From NCBI RefSeq assembly GCF_001262505.1, contig NZ_KQ410749.1, positions 1 through 40,924 of the forward strand: a stretch of 40,924 nucleotides of DNA, in the 5' to 3' direction. The position numbers and the translations under genes were made by a program. Origin of the DNA: Shinella sp. SUS2. Its GTDB lineage: Bacteria > Pseudomonadota > Alphaproteobacteria > Rhizobiales > Rhizobiaceae. Under the pieces are notes generated by a model. That model was not told the origin of the DNA, did not search any database, and saw only the letters and a program-made list of their open reading frames with translations. This document shows positions 7,156-15,596 of this stretch, one piece after another (position 1 is the stretch's first letter; each line of letters begins with the position of its first letter).

Positions 7156-8175
7156 TTACTTGACGGCGGCTTCGATGCGCGCCTTGGCGTCCACCGAGAC
7201 CCAGCCGCCCCAGACGTCGGCCTTGGTCTGCAGGAAGTTCTTGGCAGCCGCGGCAGCATCCACCTTCTGGTCGGTCATGTAGGCGAGGCTCGCATTGACC
7301 TCTTCCAGCGGGAAGGTCGCCTTTTCGAGGATTTCCATGATTTCAGGCGCCGCACCGGCAAAGGTGCTGTTGACGCCGTAGGCCACCTCGACGGAGGGGA
7401 ACGCGCAGCCCGCGTCGCGCTTGCCGTCGGCGCTGGTCAGCTCCTTCCAGCAGGCTTCACTATAAGCCGGCTCCTCGAGCTGGACGAGCTTGTACTTGCC
7501 CATGATCGCTGTCGGGCTCCAGTAGTAGAAGAGCATCGGCTCCTGCTGGAGATAGGCGGCGGCAATCGCTGCGTCGAGCGCGGTACCCGTGCCGGGGCGG
7601 AAATTCACGTAGCTCTCGCCGAGCTTGTAGGCTTCGAGCTTGGCCGTGTTGACGCCCTCGCAGGTCCAGCCCGACGGGCAATTGAGGAAGCGGCCCTTTG
7701 CCGGCTCTTCCGGATCCTTGAACAGTTCGACGAATTTCGGGTCGGAAAGCTGCGCGACGCTCTTGAGGTCCGGTGCCTTGGCCCCGTCGCCCTTCACGAG
7801 ATATTCCGGCACGAACCAGCCCTCGGCCGCGCCGACGAAGGTCTTGCCGACCGACTTCACCTGGCCGGCGGCAGCCGCCTTGTTCCAGACGTCGGAACGG
7901 CCGATCCATTCTTCCGCGAAGATCTGTACGTCGTTGTTGGCGGTGGCCTGTTCCAGCGTCACTGAGTTGCCGGGGATGGAGTCAACCTTGCAATCGTAGC
8001 CCTTGGCGAGGATTTCCTTCATGACTTCAGTGATGAAGGCGCCGCTCTCCCAGTCGATACCCGCAAAGGTGACGGTATTGCCATCGCCGCAATAGGAGGC
8101 ATGCGCCGTGCCGGCAGAGCCGCCGAACAGCGCCGCGGCGGCAAGAAGTGCACATTTCAGTTTGGAATTCAGCAT
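7156..8175 (-). CDS. hutX: HutX/OpuAC-type periplasmic solute-binding protein
   Basis: A 339-residue periplasmic binding protein of the OpuAC/ProX family, the specificity subunit of the importer. Signal peptide about 1-25 (core LKCALLAAAALFGG, cleavage near AHA-SYC). The mature part begins with a first strand VTFAGIDWESG typical of the family, and has aromatic-rich stretches (AEEWIGRSDVW, EPMLFYYWSPT) that in relatives line the pocket for quaternary or imidazole amines. Several cysteines are present (YCGDG, NCPSGWTCEG, EACW, DAGCAF). The ATG at 8175 has AGGGGAA at a good distance. It is the first gene of the hut-like operon and divergent from hutC. Ligand (histidine, proline betaine or a related compound) is inferred. 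Confidence 0.87.
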   Translation of the reverse strand: MLNSKLKCALLAAAALFGGSAGTAHASYCGDGNTVTFAGIDWESGAFITEVMKEILAKGYDCKVDSIPGNSVTLEQATANNDVQIFAEEWIGRSDVWNKAAAAGQVKSVGKTFVGAAEGWFVPEYLVKGDGAKAPDLKSVAQLSDPKFVELFKDPEEPAKGRFLNCPSGWTCEGVNTAKLEAYKLGESYVNFRPGTGTALDAAIAAAYLQQEPMLFYYWSPTAIMGKYKLVQLEEPAYSEACWKELTSADGKRDAGCAFPSVEVAYGVNSTFAGAAPEIMEILEKATFPLEEVNASLAYMTDQKVDAAAAAKNFLQTKADVWGGWVSVDAKARIEAAVK

Positions 8176-8274
8176 GTCAGTTCCCCTGTTTTGATGATGT
8201 GATGTTGAAAACCAGATTTGTCGAAGCCGCTCCCGTGGCGGGTCATGCCAAGCAGAGCCGTTTGCAAAGTTCAC

Positions 8275-8298
8275 TATACAACTTAGTAGACAACTATC
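8275..8298. promoter_or_regulatory. Direct repeat in the hutX promoter, candidate operator
   Basis: TATACAACT (8275-8283) and TAGACAACT (8287-8295) repeat with a 12-bp period. TAGT-AGACA-ACTA (8284-8296) is also an inverted repeat. It overlaps a possible -10 for hutX, about 100 nt upstream of its start. The TTGTATA-like core on the minus strand recalls HutC sites, so HutC is the inferred ligand. Confidence 0.4.
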
Positions 8299-8329
8299 TC
8301 GCTCGATGCATTACGGGGCGTGCCTATAA

Positions 8330-8346
8330 GCGACATTTTTTGTCGC
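8330..8346. repeat. Inverted repeat GCGACA-T5-TGTCGC
   Basis: A perfect 6-bp inverted repeat (8330-8335 and 8341-8346) separated by five T, in the hutX-hutC intergenic region about 155 bp upstream of the hutX start. It could be a regulator site. Nothing links it to a specific protein. Confidence 0.35.
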
Positions 8347-8561
8347 CGTAAGATCGATCTATCAGCGTGATATTGTGATTCTTGCGCTGATGGGCGTCTT
8401 TTGGATTCAAAATTGCTCCAAGCAAGGAGATCTAGGAATTATAGAACCCTTGCGGATTCTGGGACTCCAGATGCCTGCCCTCCGGCTTGTGTCCCGCAAC
8501 GCTTGCTTTGTGGGGCTTTTTGCCTGAAGCTGTATCGTGAAAAACACCGTGAAAGGCAAAG

Positions 8562-8573
8562 TTGTATATGCAA
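8562..8573. promoter_or_regulatory. HutC-operator-like palindrome
   Basis: TTGTATATGCAA is a near-perfect palindrome (10 of 12 positions symmetric), flanked by matching AAG/GTT bases. HutC operators recalled from enterics and pseudomonads have the form CTTGTAT-GTACAAG; this site differs at few positions. It lies about 110 nt upstream of the hutC start, suiting autoregulation. Confidence 0.5.
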
Positions 8574-8681
8574 GTTGGTGCTTCTGGTGGACAAGTACGT
8601 GACAAGAATCAGAAGGCGCGCTTACTTTGATCGCATATGGTCTGTAAGCAGGTTCTGATTGAAATACGGAGTGCCGTGGCG

Positions 8682-9422
8682 ATGTTGAACGAGGAAACCG
8701 GCCTTGTGGCGAGGGATACGAAGGATCGCGGCGCGCCGATCTACGAGCGCATGAAGGCCGAGATCCGGACGCGCATCGAAACCGGAGAGTGGCCGGTCAA
8801 TCATCGCATTCCCTCGGAGAACGAGCTGGTGGAAACGCTCGGCGTCAGCCGCATGACGGCGAACCGGGCGCTTCGTGAACTGGCCAATGAAGGCGTGATT
8901 ACCCGTGTGCAGGGCAAGGGCTCCTTCGTTGCGCCGAAGAAGCGCAGCGCTCCGGCGCTTGGCGTGCGCAACATTGCCGACGAGATCCTGGAGCGCGGCT
9001 CGGTTCATCGCACCGAGCTGATCCTCGCTCAGAGCGAGACCTGCGGCTATGAGCTGGCGGCGGCGCTGGAACTGGGCGTTGGAATGCAGTGCTTCCATTC
9101 GGTCATGGTGCATCACGAAGATGACGTGCCGATCCAGCTTGAGGACCGCTTCGTCAATCCGGCCATTGCACCGGACTATCTCGAACAGGATTTCGCGGCG
9201 ACGACGCCAAACGCGTTCCTCACCAAGATCGCTCCCATCGCCAGGACGGAGCAATTCATCGAGGCTGTTCTGCCGCAGCCCTGGGAGTGCAAGGTATTGG
9301 CGATTGCCCGTTTTGAACCCTGCATCCGCATCCGCCGCCGCACCTGGTCGCAGGATCAGGTGGTCACGTCCGTGCGGCTGCTCTATCCAGGTTCGCGCTA
9401 TCGCCTGCAGAGCAATTTCTGA
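8682..9422 (+). CDS. hutC: HutC-family GntR repressor
   Basis: A 246-residue transcriptional repressor with an N-terminal GntR winged helix (about 17-85; IPSENELVETLGVSRMTANR as the helix-turn-helix) and a C-terminal UTRA effector domain. HutC hallmarks are present: QPWECKVLAI, RRRTW and VRLLYPGSRYRL. HutC proteins repress histidine-utilisation genes and are released by urocanate. That has a consequence here: urocanate would have to come from a functional histidase, which the local HutH homologue may not be. The ATG at 8682 begins MLNEETG; an upstream ATG at 8637 would add 15 unconvincing residues. It is divergent from hutX and is the likely regulator of that operon. Confidence 0.88.
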   Translation: MLNEETGLVARDTKDRGAPIYERMKAEIRTRIETGEWPVNHRIPSENELVETLGVSRMTANRALRELANEGVITRVQGKGSFVAPKKRSAPALGVRNIADEILERGSVHRTELILAQSETCGYELAAALELGVGMQCFHSVMVHHEDDVPIQLEDRFVNPAIAPDYLEQDFAATTPNAFLTKIAPIARTEQFIEAVLPQPWECKVLAIARFEPCIRIRRRTWSQDQVVTSVRLLYPGSRYRLQSNF

Positions 9423-9475
9423 CGCGTGGGCAGGTCGTGTATCCGGTCACGCCGCCGCCTGCGGAGACCATCTCC

Positions 9476-10600
9476 CTATTTGAAGCTGGGAGGGTCGTCG
9501 GGACGGTCGGCTTCGGCCACAATCGCGGCGAGGCGCGGTAGGGGCAGGCCGAAAGGCCTGGCGAGATCGAGAAAGGCGCCGATACGCCGCTCGACCTTCC
9601 GGGCGTGGTTCTGTGCGATGTCGGCCAGCCTGTGGTTGAGGAAGGGATTGGCGAAACGTTCGAGGGTGACGGCGAGATAGTCTTCGGCCCCTTCGCCGCC
9701 CGGCAGCCGGGCGAAGACGGGCAGCACCTCCTGCCGGTAGATTGCCATCAGTGCCTCCTCGACCTGGGGCCGGGCGATGAATTCACGCACGATCGGATCG
9801 CCGGCGCCGCCTTGCCGCTGCCAAATATCGACGAGAACCGTGTGGCCGAGATTGAGAATATGCAGCTTCAGCCGCTCGATCTCTTTAAGATCGTCGACCA
9901 ATTGGATGGCCGGATGGGTGCAGGGCGCGACGACGCCCGGTCCCTTCTCGATCGCCCAGAGCGCATAGGGTTCTGCGATCGCACCGGCCGGTTCGATGGG
10001 CTCTGACACGATACGATCGACGAGGCTGCTCGCCCAGACCACGTCGTTTTCGATATAGGACAGCAACCCAGCATCGCTCGTCTGCCGGCGCGCGACTGCC
10101 AGCACGGCAGCCTTCAGCACCTTGCCGTTGTCGACGACCAGCTCCATCGGCAGCACGATGATCGGCGCGCCGCCCACGGCATGGCGCGCGGCAAGCAGGT
10201 GGAAGAGTTTCGCGGGGAAACTCATGGCCGGATGATAGGCAGCCGCGGCATCCTCCGGCTGACCCTGGTAACCGGCATCACCGGTGTTGGAGAGGACGAA
10301 AGCTGCCTCCTCGACGAAGACCCGCGCCACTTCCGGCCAATCGTTCGCCGCGGACAGGCCGCGTCGGACGGAGGTGACGGTCGTTGTTTCATCGACGGGG
10401 CGGCCGTCCTTGAGGCCTCGGATCCGTACCGGATAGCCCTCCGGTGCGGCGAGCGCGGCAAGCCGGTGGCTGCGGGCCGCATCGCCGGATGTCTGCACCA
10501 CGGTGATCGCCCGCTTCGGCTCTGCCTCTGACAGGAACAGGTCGGCATGGGCCTGCAGGAACCGGCTTGTTCCGAACTGGATGACGGATGTCTGGATCAC
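9476..10600 (-). CDS. Mannitol-dehydrogenase-family NAD(P) oxidoreductase
   Basis: A 374-residue member of the long-chain polyol dehydrogenase family, which includes mannitol dehydrogenase, mannonate oxidoreductase and tagaturonate reductase. The N-terminal nucleotide-binding start VIQFGTSRFLQAHADLF is characteristic, and the catalytic pattern K-x4-N-x2-H is visible in LKLHILNLGH. The protein is shorter than classical mannitol dehydrogenase (about 490) and closer to tagaturonate-reductase-like members. It is the last gene of the sugar operon, 11 bp behind the Gfo/Idh/MocA gene. With a ketose-3-epimerase-like enzyme in the same unit it probably interconverts a ketose or ketouronate with its polyol or aldonate. 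The exact substrate is not readable. Confidence 0.8.
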   Translation of the reverse strand: MIQTSVIQFGTSRFLQAHADLFLSEAEPKRAITVVQTSGDAARSHRLAALAAPEGYPVRIRGLKDGRPVDETTTVTSVRRGLSAANDWPEVARVFVEEAAFVLSNTGDAGYQGQPEDAAAAYHPAMSFPAKLFHLLAARHAVGGAPIIVLPMELVVDNGKVLKAAVLAVARRQTSDAGLLSYIENDVVWASSLVDRIVSEPIEPAGAIAEPYALWAIEKGPGVVAPCTHPAIQLVDDLKEIERLKLHILNLGHTVLVDIWQRQGGAGDPIVREFIARPQVEEALMAIYRQEVLPVFARLPGGEGAEDYLAVTLERFANPFLNHRLADIAQNHARKVERRIGAFLDLARPFGLPLPRLAAIVAEADRPDDPPSFK

Positions 10601-10611
10601 CTGTCCGACCC

Positions 10612-11607
10612 TCAGAGAGCAAGTTCGCGGCGTAGCGTTTCCAGCCGCTCCATGGCGATCACGCCTTCGCGGATCGTCGGTGCCGACGTTTGCCGGCCGG
10701 CAAGCGCCGGGATGACGTCGGCGAGCAGCGAATGGTAGCCTTTCGGGTCCTCGTTGGCGGCCGCGGTAAAATTCGGCTTCCAGGTCAGCGTGTCGACCGC
10801 ATCGTCGAGTGTTCCGGCAGGGTCGTCGATCTTGAAGGGCGGGTTTCGGTTCCAGCGCACGTCGATGACATTGTCCACCTCGATGCGCTGGTGATCGCCC
10901 ATGATTTCAAGCCGCTCGACCGGCGCACCGCGTGACTGCGCCGTGCCCATGGCGACCGTGCCGATCGCGCCGCATTCGAAGTCGAAATGCACGTGGAAGA
11001 GCACCTTGCCGCGATCCTTCTCGACCTTGCGCGCCGTCAGCTTCGTGACCGGCGAGACGAGGAAGGAGACGAGGTCCATGTAGTGTACGCAGTGATGCAG
11101 GAAGAAGCCGGTGTAATCGACATTGCCGGCGAAGTAGCCGGGTGCCGTCATGTAGTAGCCGGTGAGACCGTAGACGGGGCCGAAGCGGCCGGAGCGCAGG
11201 ATGTTCGCCGCGATCTTGTTGCCGGCCGAATAGCGCTTCATGAAGCCGAGAAGCAGTGGCTTGCCGGATTTTTCCGAAGCGGCGAGCAGTTCGCGGGCGC
11301 CCGCAGCGCTTCCGGATGGCGGCTTCTCCATGAAGACGGGCAGACCCCGTTCCAGCGCCATCTTGCCGAACATGAGGTGCTGGTCCGGCCCGACGGCCAT
11401 GCCGACGGCGTCGATATCGGTGCGGCGGATGAGGGCCTCCGCATCGTTTGTGAGGTTTGACACGCCAAACTGCCGTCCGGCGGCAGTGAGCCTGTCGCCG
11501 TCGATATCGCAGAGCGCAGTCACCTGCACGTCATGGCGAACGAGCTGCGGAAGCAGCATCTGGGTGGCATGAATGCCGCAGCCGATCCAACCGATCTTGA
11601 GTGTCAT
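10612..11607 (-). CDS. Gfo/Idh/MocA-family oxidoreductase
   Basis: A 331-residue NAD(P)-dependent sugar or inositol-type dehydrogenase. The Rossmann start KIGWIGCGIHATQM is at the N-terminus. The EKP motif reads MEKPPSG, and the C-terminal sheet domain carries YYMTAPGYFAGN and HHCVHYMDLVSF with a candidate catalytic His. The start at 11607 overlaps the stop of the upstream TIM-barrel gene in ATGA. In-frame sequence further upstream lies inside that gene and is not protein-like. Family members oxidise a hydroxyl on a pyranose or polyol ring; the ligand here should be whatever the linked CUT1 importer brings in. Confidence 0.85.
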   Translation of the reverse strand: MTLKIGWIGCGIHATQMLLPQLVRHDVQVTALCDIDGDRLTAAGRQFGVSNLTNDAEALIRRTDIDAVGMAVGPDQHLMFGKMALERGLPVFMEKPPSGSAAGARELLAASEKSGKPLLLGFMKRYSAGNKIAANILRSGRFGPVYGLTGYYMTAPGYFAGNVDYTGFFLHHCVHYMDLVSFLVSPVTKLTARKVEKDRGKVLFHVHFDFECGAIGTVAMGTAQSRGAPVERLEIMGDHQRIEVDNVIDVRWNRNPPFKIDDPAGTLDDAVDTLTWKPNFTAAANEDPKGYHSLLADVIPALAGRQTSAPTIREGVIAMERLETLRRELAL

Positions 11608-12485
11608 CGACGATGTTCCGTAAGCAGGATGTGGGATTTGATGAATTCGCAGCTGGCGGCGAGGCGTTCGCTTTCGTCCTCGTGCGGCGGCCGCCACTGT
11701 GCGAAGGGGACGCCGAAGCGGTCGTCGTTGCGGCGGAAGGGTTCGAGCGACACGGGCCCCCGATAGCCGATCTCATGCAGCGCACGAAACACCGCGACCC
11801 AGTCCGTGGCGCCCGTTCCCGGGAAACCGCGGTGGTTCTCGTTGGCCTGGAAATGGACGACCCGCTTGCCGCCGAGCCGGATCGCCTCGGCGATCGAGGC
11901 TTCTTCCATGTGCATGTGGAACGTATCGAGCATCAGCTGGATGGCGGGATGATCGACGGCGTCGAGCAGCTCGATCGCCTGCTGCGTGGTGCAGAGCACG
12001 TCGCTCTCGAAGCGGTTGAGCGGTTCGACGGCAAGGATGACGCCGAGCCTGGCTGCATGGTCTCCCGCCTCCTTCAGGCCGGCGACGCAGCGCGCCTTGC
12101 GGGCGAGGCGCTCCGCCTCGTCCACCGGCTGCGGCGGGCGGCCGGCAAAGACCAGCGGATTGCCGGTGAGCGGGCCGCCGACGATGGTGGCGCCGAGTGC
12201 GGCGGCGCAATCGGCCGCATATTTCAGATAATCGATGCCGGCACGGTGGGCGGCGGGATCGTCCGAGGAGAGGTTGCGCTGGAGATTGACACGGGCGGCG
12301 AGCACGACGGAGAGCCCGGCGGCATCCAGGGCGCGCCGCGTCTCGGCGAGGTCGAGTTCGCCGGGTTCGGGCACGAGAAGCTCGACGAAATCGTAGCCGA
12401 GCCTTCGCATCTCGGAAAACAGCGGGAAGTGTTCAGCCGAAAAGGGCCGCGCATATTGCATGGAGATCAACCCGACGGGGTTCAT
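11604..12485 (-). CDS. Ketose-3-epimerase-like sugar isomerase (TIM barrel)
   Basis: A 293-residue xylose-isomerase-like TIM barrel, closest in pattern to the D-tagatose/D-psicose 3-epimerase group. Metal-ligand strands in order are LAVEPLNRFE (Glu), LMLDTFHMHMEE (Asp), VVHFQANENHRGFPG (His) and VSLEPF (Glu), with the PGxG loop of the family. The reaction would be epimerisation or isomerisation of a free or modified ketose in the cytoplasm. The ATG at 12485 has AGAGGAC upstream. It is separated from the permease by a short gap and overlaps the next oxidoreductase by 4 bp. Confidence 0.82.
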   Translation of the reverse strand: MNPVGLISMQYARPFSAEHFPLFSEMRRLGYDFVELLVPEPGELDLAETRRALDAAGLSVVLAARVNLQRNLSSDDPAAHRAGIDYLKYAADCAAALGATIVGGPLTGNPLVFAGRPPQPVDEAERLARKARCVAGLKEAGDHAARLGVILAVEPLNRFESDVLCTTQQAIELLDAVDHPAIQLMLDTFHMHMEEASIAEAIRLGGKRVVHFQANENHRGFPGTGATDWVAVFRALHEIGYRGPVSLEPFRRNDDRFGVPFAQWRPPHEDESERLAASCEFIKSHILLTEHRR

Positions 12486-12508
12486 GGTCAGTCCTCTTTC
12501 ATTCGCAA

Positions 12509-13342
12509 TCAGCCCTTCACCGCGCCCTGGGTCAGCCCACCGATGAGGCGGCGTTGCACGAGAAGGAAAAGCAGGGTGGCCGGCATGGCGCCGACGACGG
12601 CGCCGGCAGCAAGCAGGCCCCATTCGATCTGGTATTCGCCAATCAGCGTCTGGATCGCCACGGTGACGGGCCGCACGTTCTTGCCGCCCAGTGTCAGGGC
12701 GTAGAGATACTCGTTCCAGGCGGTGATGAAGATGTATATGCCGGTGGAGATGATACCGGGCATGGTGAGCGGCAGGACGACGCGGCGCAGCGCCGTCAGC
12801 CGCGAGCAGCCGTCGATCATCGCTGCCTCGTCAAGGCTCTTCGGGATCGCCCCGATATAGCTCGTCAGCATCCAGACGGCGAAGGGAATGGCGACCGTCG
12901 CATTGGCGAGGATGAGCCCGAAATGCGTATCGAGGATGCCGGCTTTGCGCATCAGCACGAAGAGCGGCAGGATGAGCAGCACGATCGGGAACATGTTGAT
13001 GAGCAGGAATTGCAGCATCAAGAGCTTGCGGCCGGCGAAGCGGAAGCGCGAGAAGGCGTAGGCCGCCGTTACCGCCACGGCAAGGCCGAGCACGACGGTG
13101 CCGCAGGCGATGATGAGGCTGTCGAGCATGTTGCCGAGGAACGAGGTCTGCCGGAGCAAGCGCACGTAGTTGTCGAGGCTCCAGCCGGCGGGCGAGACGG
13201 AGACGCCGGTCGCGTTCAGCGTTTCGGTCGGCGTCAGCGAGGTCAGCACCATCCAGGCAAACGGCGCCATGGCGAAGAGAACGATGACGAGCACCGGCAG
13301 GTCGGTCGTCAGGATGCGGCGGAGTGTGGAGGGCTTGTTCAT
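12509..13342 (-). CDS. CUT1 carbohydrate ABC transporter permease (MalG type)
   Basis: A 277-residue inner-membrane permease. It has about six hydrophobic segments (VLVIVLFAMAPFAWMVL at the N-terminus) and the MalG-type EAA loop LDEAAMIDGCSRLTALRRVV. A conserved N-terminal periplasmic region around LTPTETL is also seen. The ATG at 13342 overlaps the stop of the other permease gene by 4 bp. An in-frame upstream stretch runs antisense-like through that gene and is not part of the protein. It forms the heterodimeric channel with the product of 13339-14262. Confidence 0.9.
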   Translation of the reverse strand: MNKPSTLRRILTTDLPVLVIVLFAMAPFAWMVLTSLTPTETLNATGVSVSPAGWSLDNYVRLLRQTSFLGNMLDSLIIACGTVVLGLAVAVTAAYAFSRFRFAGRKLLMLQFLLINMFPIVLLILPLFVLMRKAGILDTHFGLILANATVAIPFAVWMLTSYIGAIPKSLDEAAMIDGCSRLTALRRVVLPLTMPGIISTGIYIFITAWNEYLYALTLGGKNVRPVTVAIQTLIGEYQIEWGLLAAGAVVGAMPATLLFLLVQRRLIGGLTQGAVKG

Positions 13343-14262
13343 CGTTCGACCTCCCGCATGGTCCGGGCGAGATAGACGGCGACGATTGCGCCGAGAAGGA
13401 TGGTGAAGGTGACGGCGATCGTCGTGCCGTAGCCGAAATCGAGGTTTTGGCGGGCACGAACGAAGGCGTAGAGCGGCAGGGTGTGCGTGGCATAACCCGG
13501 CCCGCCGCCAGTCATGACGAAGATCACGTCCATGGAATTGGCGACCCAGATGACACGGAGCAGCCCTGCCGTTGCCAGCACCGGCGCGATGCCGGGCAAC
13601 GTGATGTGCACGAACTGTCGCCAGGCCGAGGCGCCGTCGATCGAGGCGGCCTCGTAGTGGCTTTTCGGAATGCCCTGAAGGCCGGCAAGGATCATGACCG
13701 CGAAGAAGGGGAAGCCCTGCCAGGTCAGCGTCGCGATGATGGCATAGAGTGCAAGGTTGGGATCGGCAAGCCATGGCACGGCAGACTGCACGACGGAGAG
13801 GTAGAGCAGGATATCGTTCAGCACGCCGGTGTTGGGATCGTAGATCCAGCGCCACATCAACGCGATCACGACGCTCGGCAGCGCCCAGGGAATGATGATG
13901 AGCGCACGTGCCAGCCCTCGCCAGGGGAATTCCCGGTTGAGCAGCAGTGCCGTCAGCAGGCCAAGGCCCATCTGGAGCGGAACCGTCAGGCCGATCCAGA
14001 TCGCGGTGTTGCCGAGCGCGGTCCAGAAGACGGGATCGGCGAAGAGCTTCGCATAGTTGCCGAAGCCGACGAAGCGGCTGGCATTCGGCTTCCAGAGGAT
14101 GAGGTCGTAGAGGCTGGTGAAGACCGCCTGCACCATCGGGAAGAAGACGATGAAGAGCGTGACGAGCACTGCCGGCGCCAGCAGCATGTAGGGCATCAGC
14201 CGCACGCTCCACGGCGTGGGGATGGTCACGGCAGTCGATAGGGGGGCGGTTGTCGCGGTCAT
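13339..14262 (-). CDS. CUT1 carbohydrate ABC transporter permease (MalF type)
   Basis: A 307-residue inner-membrane permease. About six hydrophobic segments are visible (LMPYMLLAPAVLVTLFIVFF; ALIIIPWALPSVVIALMW). The EAA loop reads YEAASIDGASAWRQFVHI, followed by the invariant proline region LPGIAPVL. The ATG at 14262 (MTATTAP) was preferred over one 24 bp upstream because GGGAA sits at a better distance. It is followed by the MalG-type permease with a 4-bp overlap, and preceded by the binding-protein gene across a gap containing two hairpins. Confidence 0.9.
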   Translation of the reverse strand: MTATTAPLSTAVTIPTPWSVRLMPYMLLAPAVLVTLFIVFFPMVQAVFTSLYDLILWKPNASRFVGFGNYAKLFADPVFWTALGNTAIWIGLTVPLQMGLGLLTALLLNREFPWRGLARALIIIPWALPSVVIALMWRWIYDPNTGVLNDILLYLSVVQSAVPWLADPNLALYAIIATLTWQGFPFFAVMILAGLQGIPKSHYEAASIDGASAWRQFVHITLPGIAPVLATAGLLRVIWVANSMDVIFVMTGGGPGYATHTLPLYAFVRARQNLDFGYGTTIAVTFTILLGAIVAVYLARTMREVER

Positions 14263-14295
14263 TCGGTCGTTCCCGGCCGTTGGCAATCAAAAGAT

Positions 14296-14362
14296 CCCAT
14301 CCGCCCTGGTGTTCGGGCGGGGCGGATGGGAAGGTGGAGCGGATGGAGGTCCGCCCGCTCCA
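14296..14362 (-). other. Two consecutive hairpins between the sugar-binding protein and permease genes
   Basis: Reading the transcript, TGGAGCGG pairs with CCGCTCCA (14335-14342 and 14355-14362) starting 7 nt after the binding-protein stop. A second 10-bp stem CCCATCCGCC / GGCGGATGGG follows (14296-14305 and 14321-14330). Neither has a clear T-run. They probably stabilise or limit transcription past the binding-protein gene. Confidence 0.55.
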
Positions 14363-14369
14363 GGGAAGA

Positions 14370-15572
14370 TCATTGCTGCGCGAAGAGGGCTTCGAGCTGC
14401 TGCATCATCTGTTCGGAGGTGATCTGTCCGGTCAGCGCCTGCTGCATGGCCGTCTGCCAGGCCGTGTTGACGAATTCCGACGTTGCGGTGTTCTGCGGCA
14501 GCACATGGGCGAAGGGCAGGGACTGTACGGTGGCGTCGACGAAGCGGCGCTCATGCAGCGTCCAGTTGGCCGAACCGCTCTTGGTTACGGTCATCTGGCC
14601 GGTCGCCTTGTTGAAGGCGACATTGTTCTCGCCCTCGGCAAGGAAGGAGATCCACTTCCAGGCAGCATCCTTCACTTCGGAGGAAGAGAAGATCGCCAGG
14701 GATTCATCGCCATAGGAGGTCCAGTGGCCGCCGCCGCATTCCGGCACCGGCACGGCCGAGACCTTGTCGCCGAGCGCCTTGACCATGTCGTTCGACGAGC
14801 CGACGTGATGGATGGTCATGGCCGTCGTGCCGTTCTTGAAGGCCGCGGTGATCTCCTGGAAGCCGTCGTTCGGCGCGGACGCGGGAATGACCTTGTCCTT
14901 CTGGAAGAGGTCGATCAGCCACTGGTTGGCAGCGATCGCCTGCGGTGTCGTCAGGCCACCCGGCTCGAGCTTGGCACCCTGCGACAGGACGAAGGCGCCC
15001 CACTGGTCCCACCCGCCCTTGCCGCCGCGCAGGCCGAAGCCGTAGGTCGCCGGTGCCTTGGTGAGCTTGATGGCCGCATCGCGGAATTCGTCACAGGTCT
15101 TCGGTGGTGTCAGGCCGGCGGCTTCGAACAGGTCGGCGCGATAGTAGAGATAGAGCACGACATACTGGATGGGCAGGTAGTATTGCTGGCCGTCCGGCCC
15201 CTTGTTGAGCTCGAGAAGGTTGTCGAGCAGGTCGGCCTTGCCGACCCAGCCGTCGATCTTCGCGCCCAGCGGCTCCAGCGCGCCCATTTCAAGCAGGCGC
15301 GGCTGGGCGAAGAGCTTCACCATTGCGGCATCCGGCGCATTGCCGCCAACGAGCGCGGTGTAGAGATTGTCGTAGTAGCTGTTCCACGGAACGTTTTCCG
15401 CTTCGATCTCGATGCCCGGATTGGCAGCTTCGAACTTCGCGACAAGATCCGCCATCGGATTTTCCGGATTGTCGAAGTGATACCAGAAACGAACGGTTTC
15501 CGCCGATGCGGTGCTCGCCAGCAGCGACGTTGCGAATGCGGCACTTACGGCCAGTGTCTTCCAGATTTTCAT
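14370..15572 (-). CDS. CUT1 periplasmic sugar-binding protein
   Basis: A 400-residue periplasmic binding protein of the extracellular solute-binding family 1. Signal peptide about 1-24 (core TLAVSAAFATSLLAS, cleavage near ASA-ETV). The mature start VRFWYHFDNPEN and the segment MADLVAKFEAANPGIEIE are typical of CUT1 proteins of the UgpB/glycerol-3-phosphate-like branch, as are PNDGFQE and the WTSYGDESLAIF patch. The pocket appears rich in Trp and Tyr. It is third in the minus-strand unit, after the GntR and hydrolase genes. The ligand is unknown; the epimerase and dehydrogenases suggest a rare ketose, polyol or glycoside. Confidence 0.88.
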   Translation of the reverse strand: MKIWKTLAVSAAFATSLLASTASAETVRFWYHFDNPENPMADLVAKFEAANPGIEIEAENVPWNSYYDNLYTALVGGNAPDAAMVKLFAQPRLLEMGALEPLGAKIDGWVGKADLLDNLLELNKGPDGQQYYLPIQYVVLYLYYRADLFEAAGLTPPKTCDEFRDAAIKLTKAPATYGFGLRGGKGGWDQWGAFVLSQGAKLEPGGLTTPQAIAANQWLIDLFQKDKVIPASAPNDGFQEITAAFKNGTTAMTIHHVGSSNDMVKALGDKVSAVPVPECGGGHWTSYGDESLAIFSSSEVKDAAWKWISFLAEGENNVAFNKATGQMTVTKSGSANWTLHERRFVDATVQSLPFAHVLPQNTATSEFVNTAWQTAMQQALTGQITSEQMMQQLEALFAQQ

Positions 15573-15596
15573 TGTCTCCTCCTTTGAAAATCGAAT

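Larger units (their letters stand above)
8176..8681. promoter_or_regulatory. hutX-hutC divergent control region
   Basis: A ~500-bp region with no recognisable gene, and more AT-rich than its surroundings. It holds a 12-bp-period direct repeat (8275-8298), a GCGACA/TGTCGC inverted repeat around five T (8330-8346), and a HutC-operator-like palindrome near the hutC side (8562-8573). On the minus strand TATAGT near 8272-8277 could serve as a -10 for hutX. Confidence 0.5.

Noticed and set aside
12509..14290. 593-residue fused permease
   Set aside because: The N-terminal half is an out-of-frame reading of the other permease gene, rich in Arg, Asp and His; the true start is at 13342.
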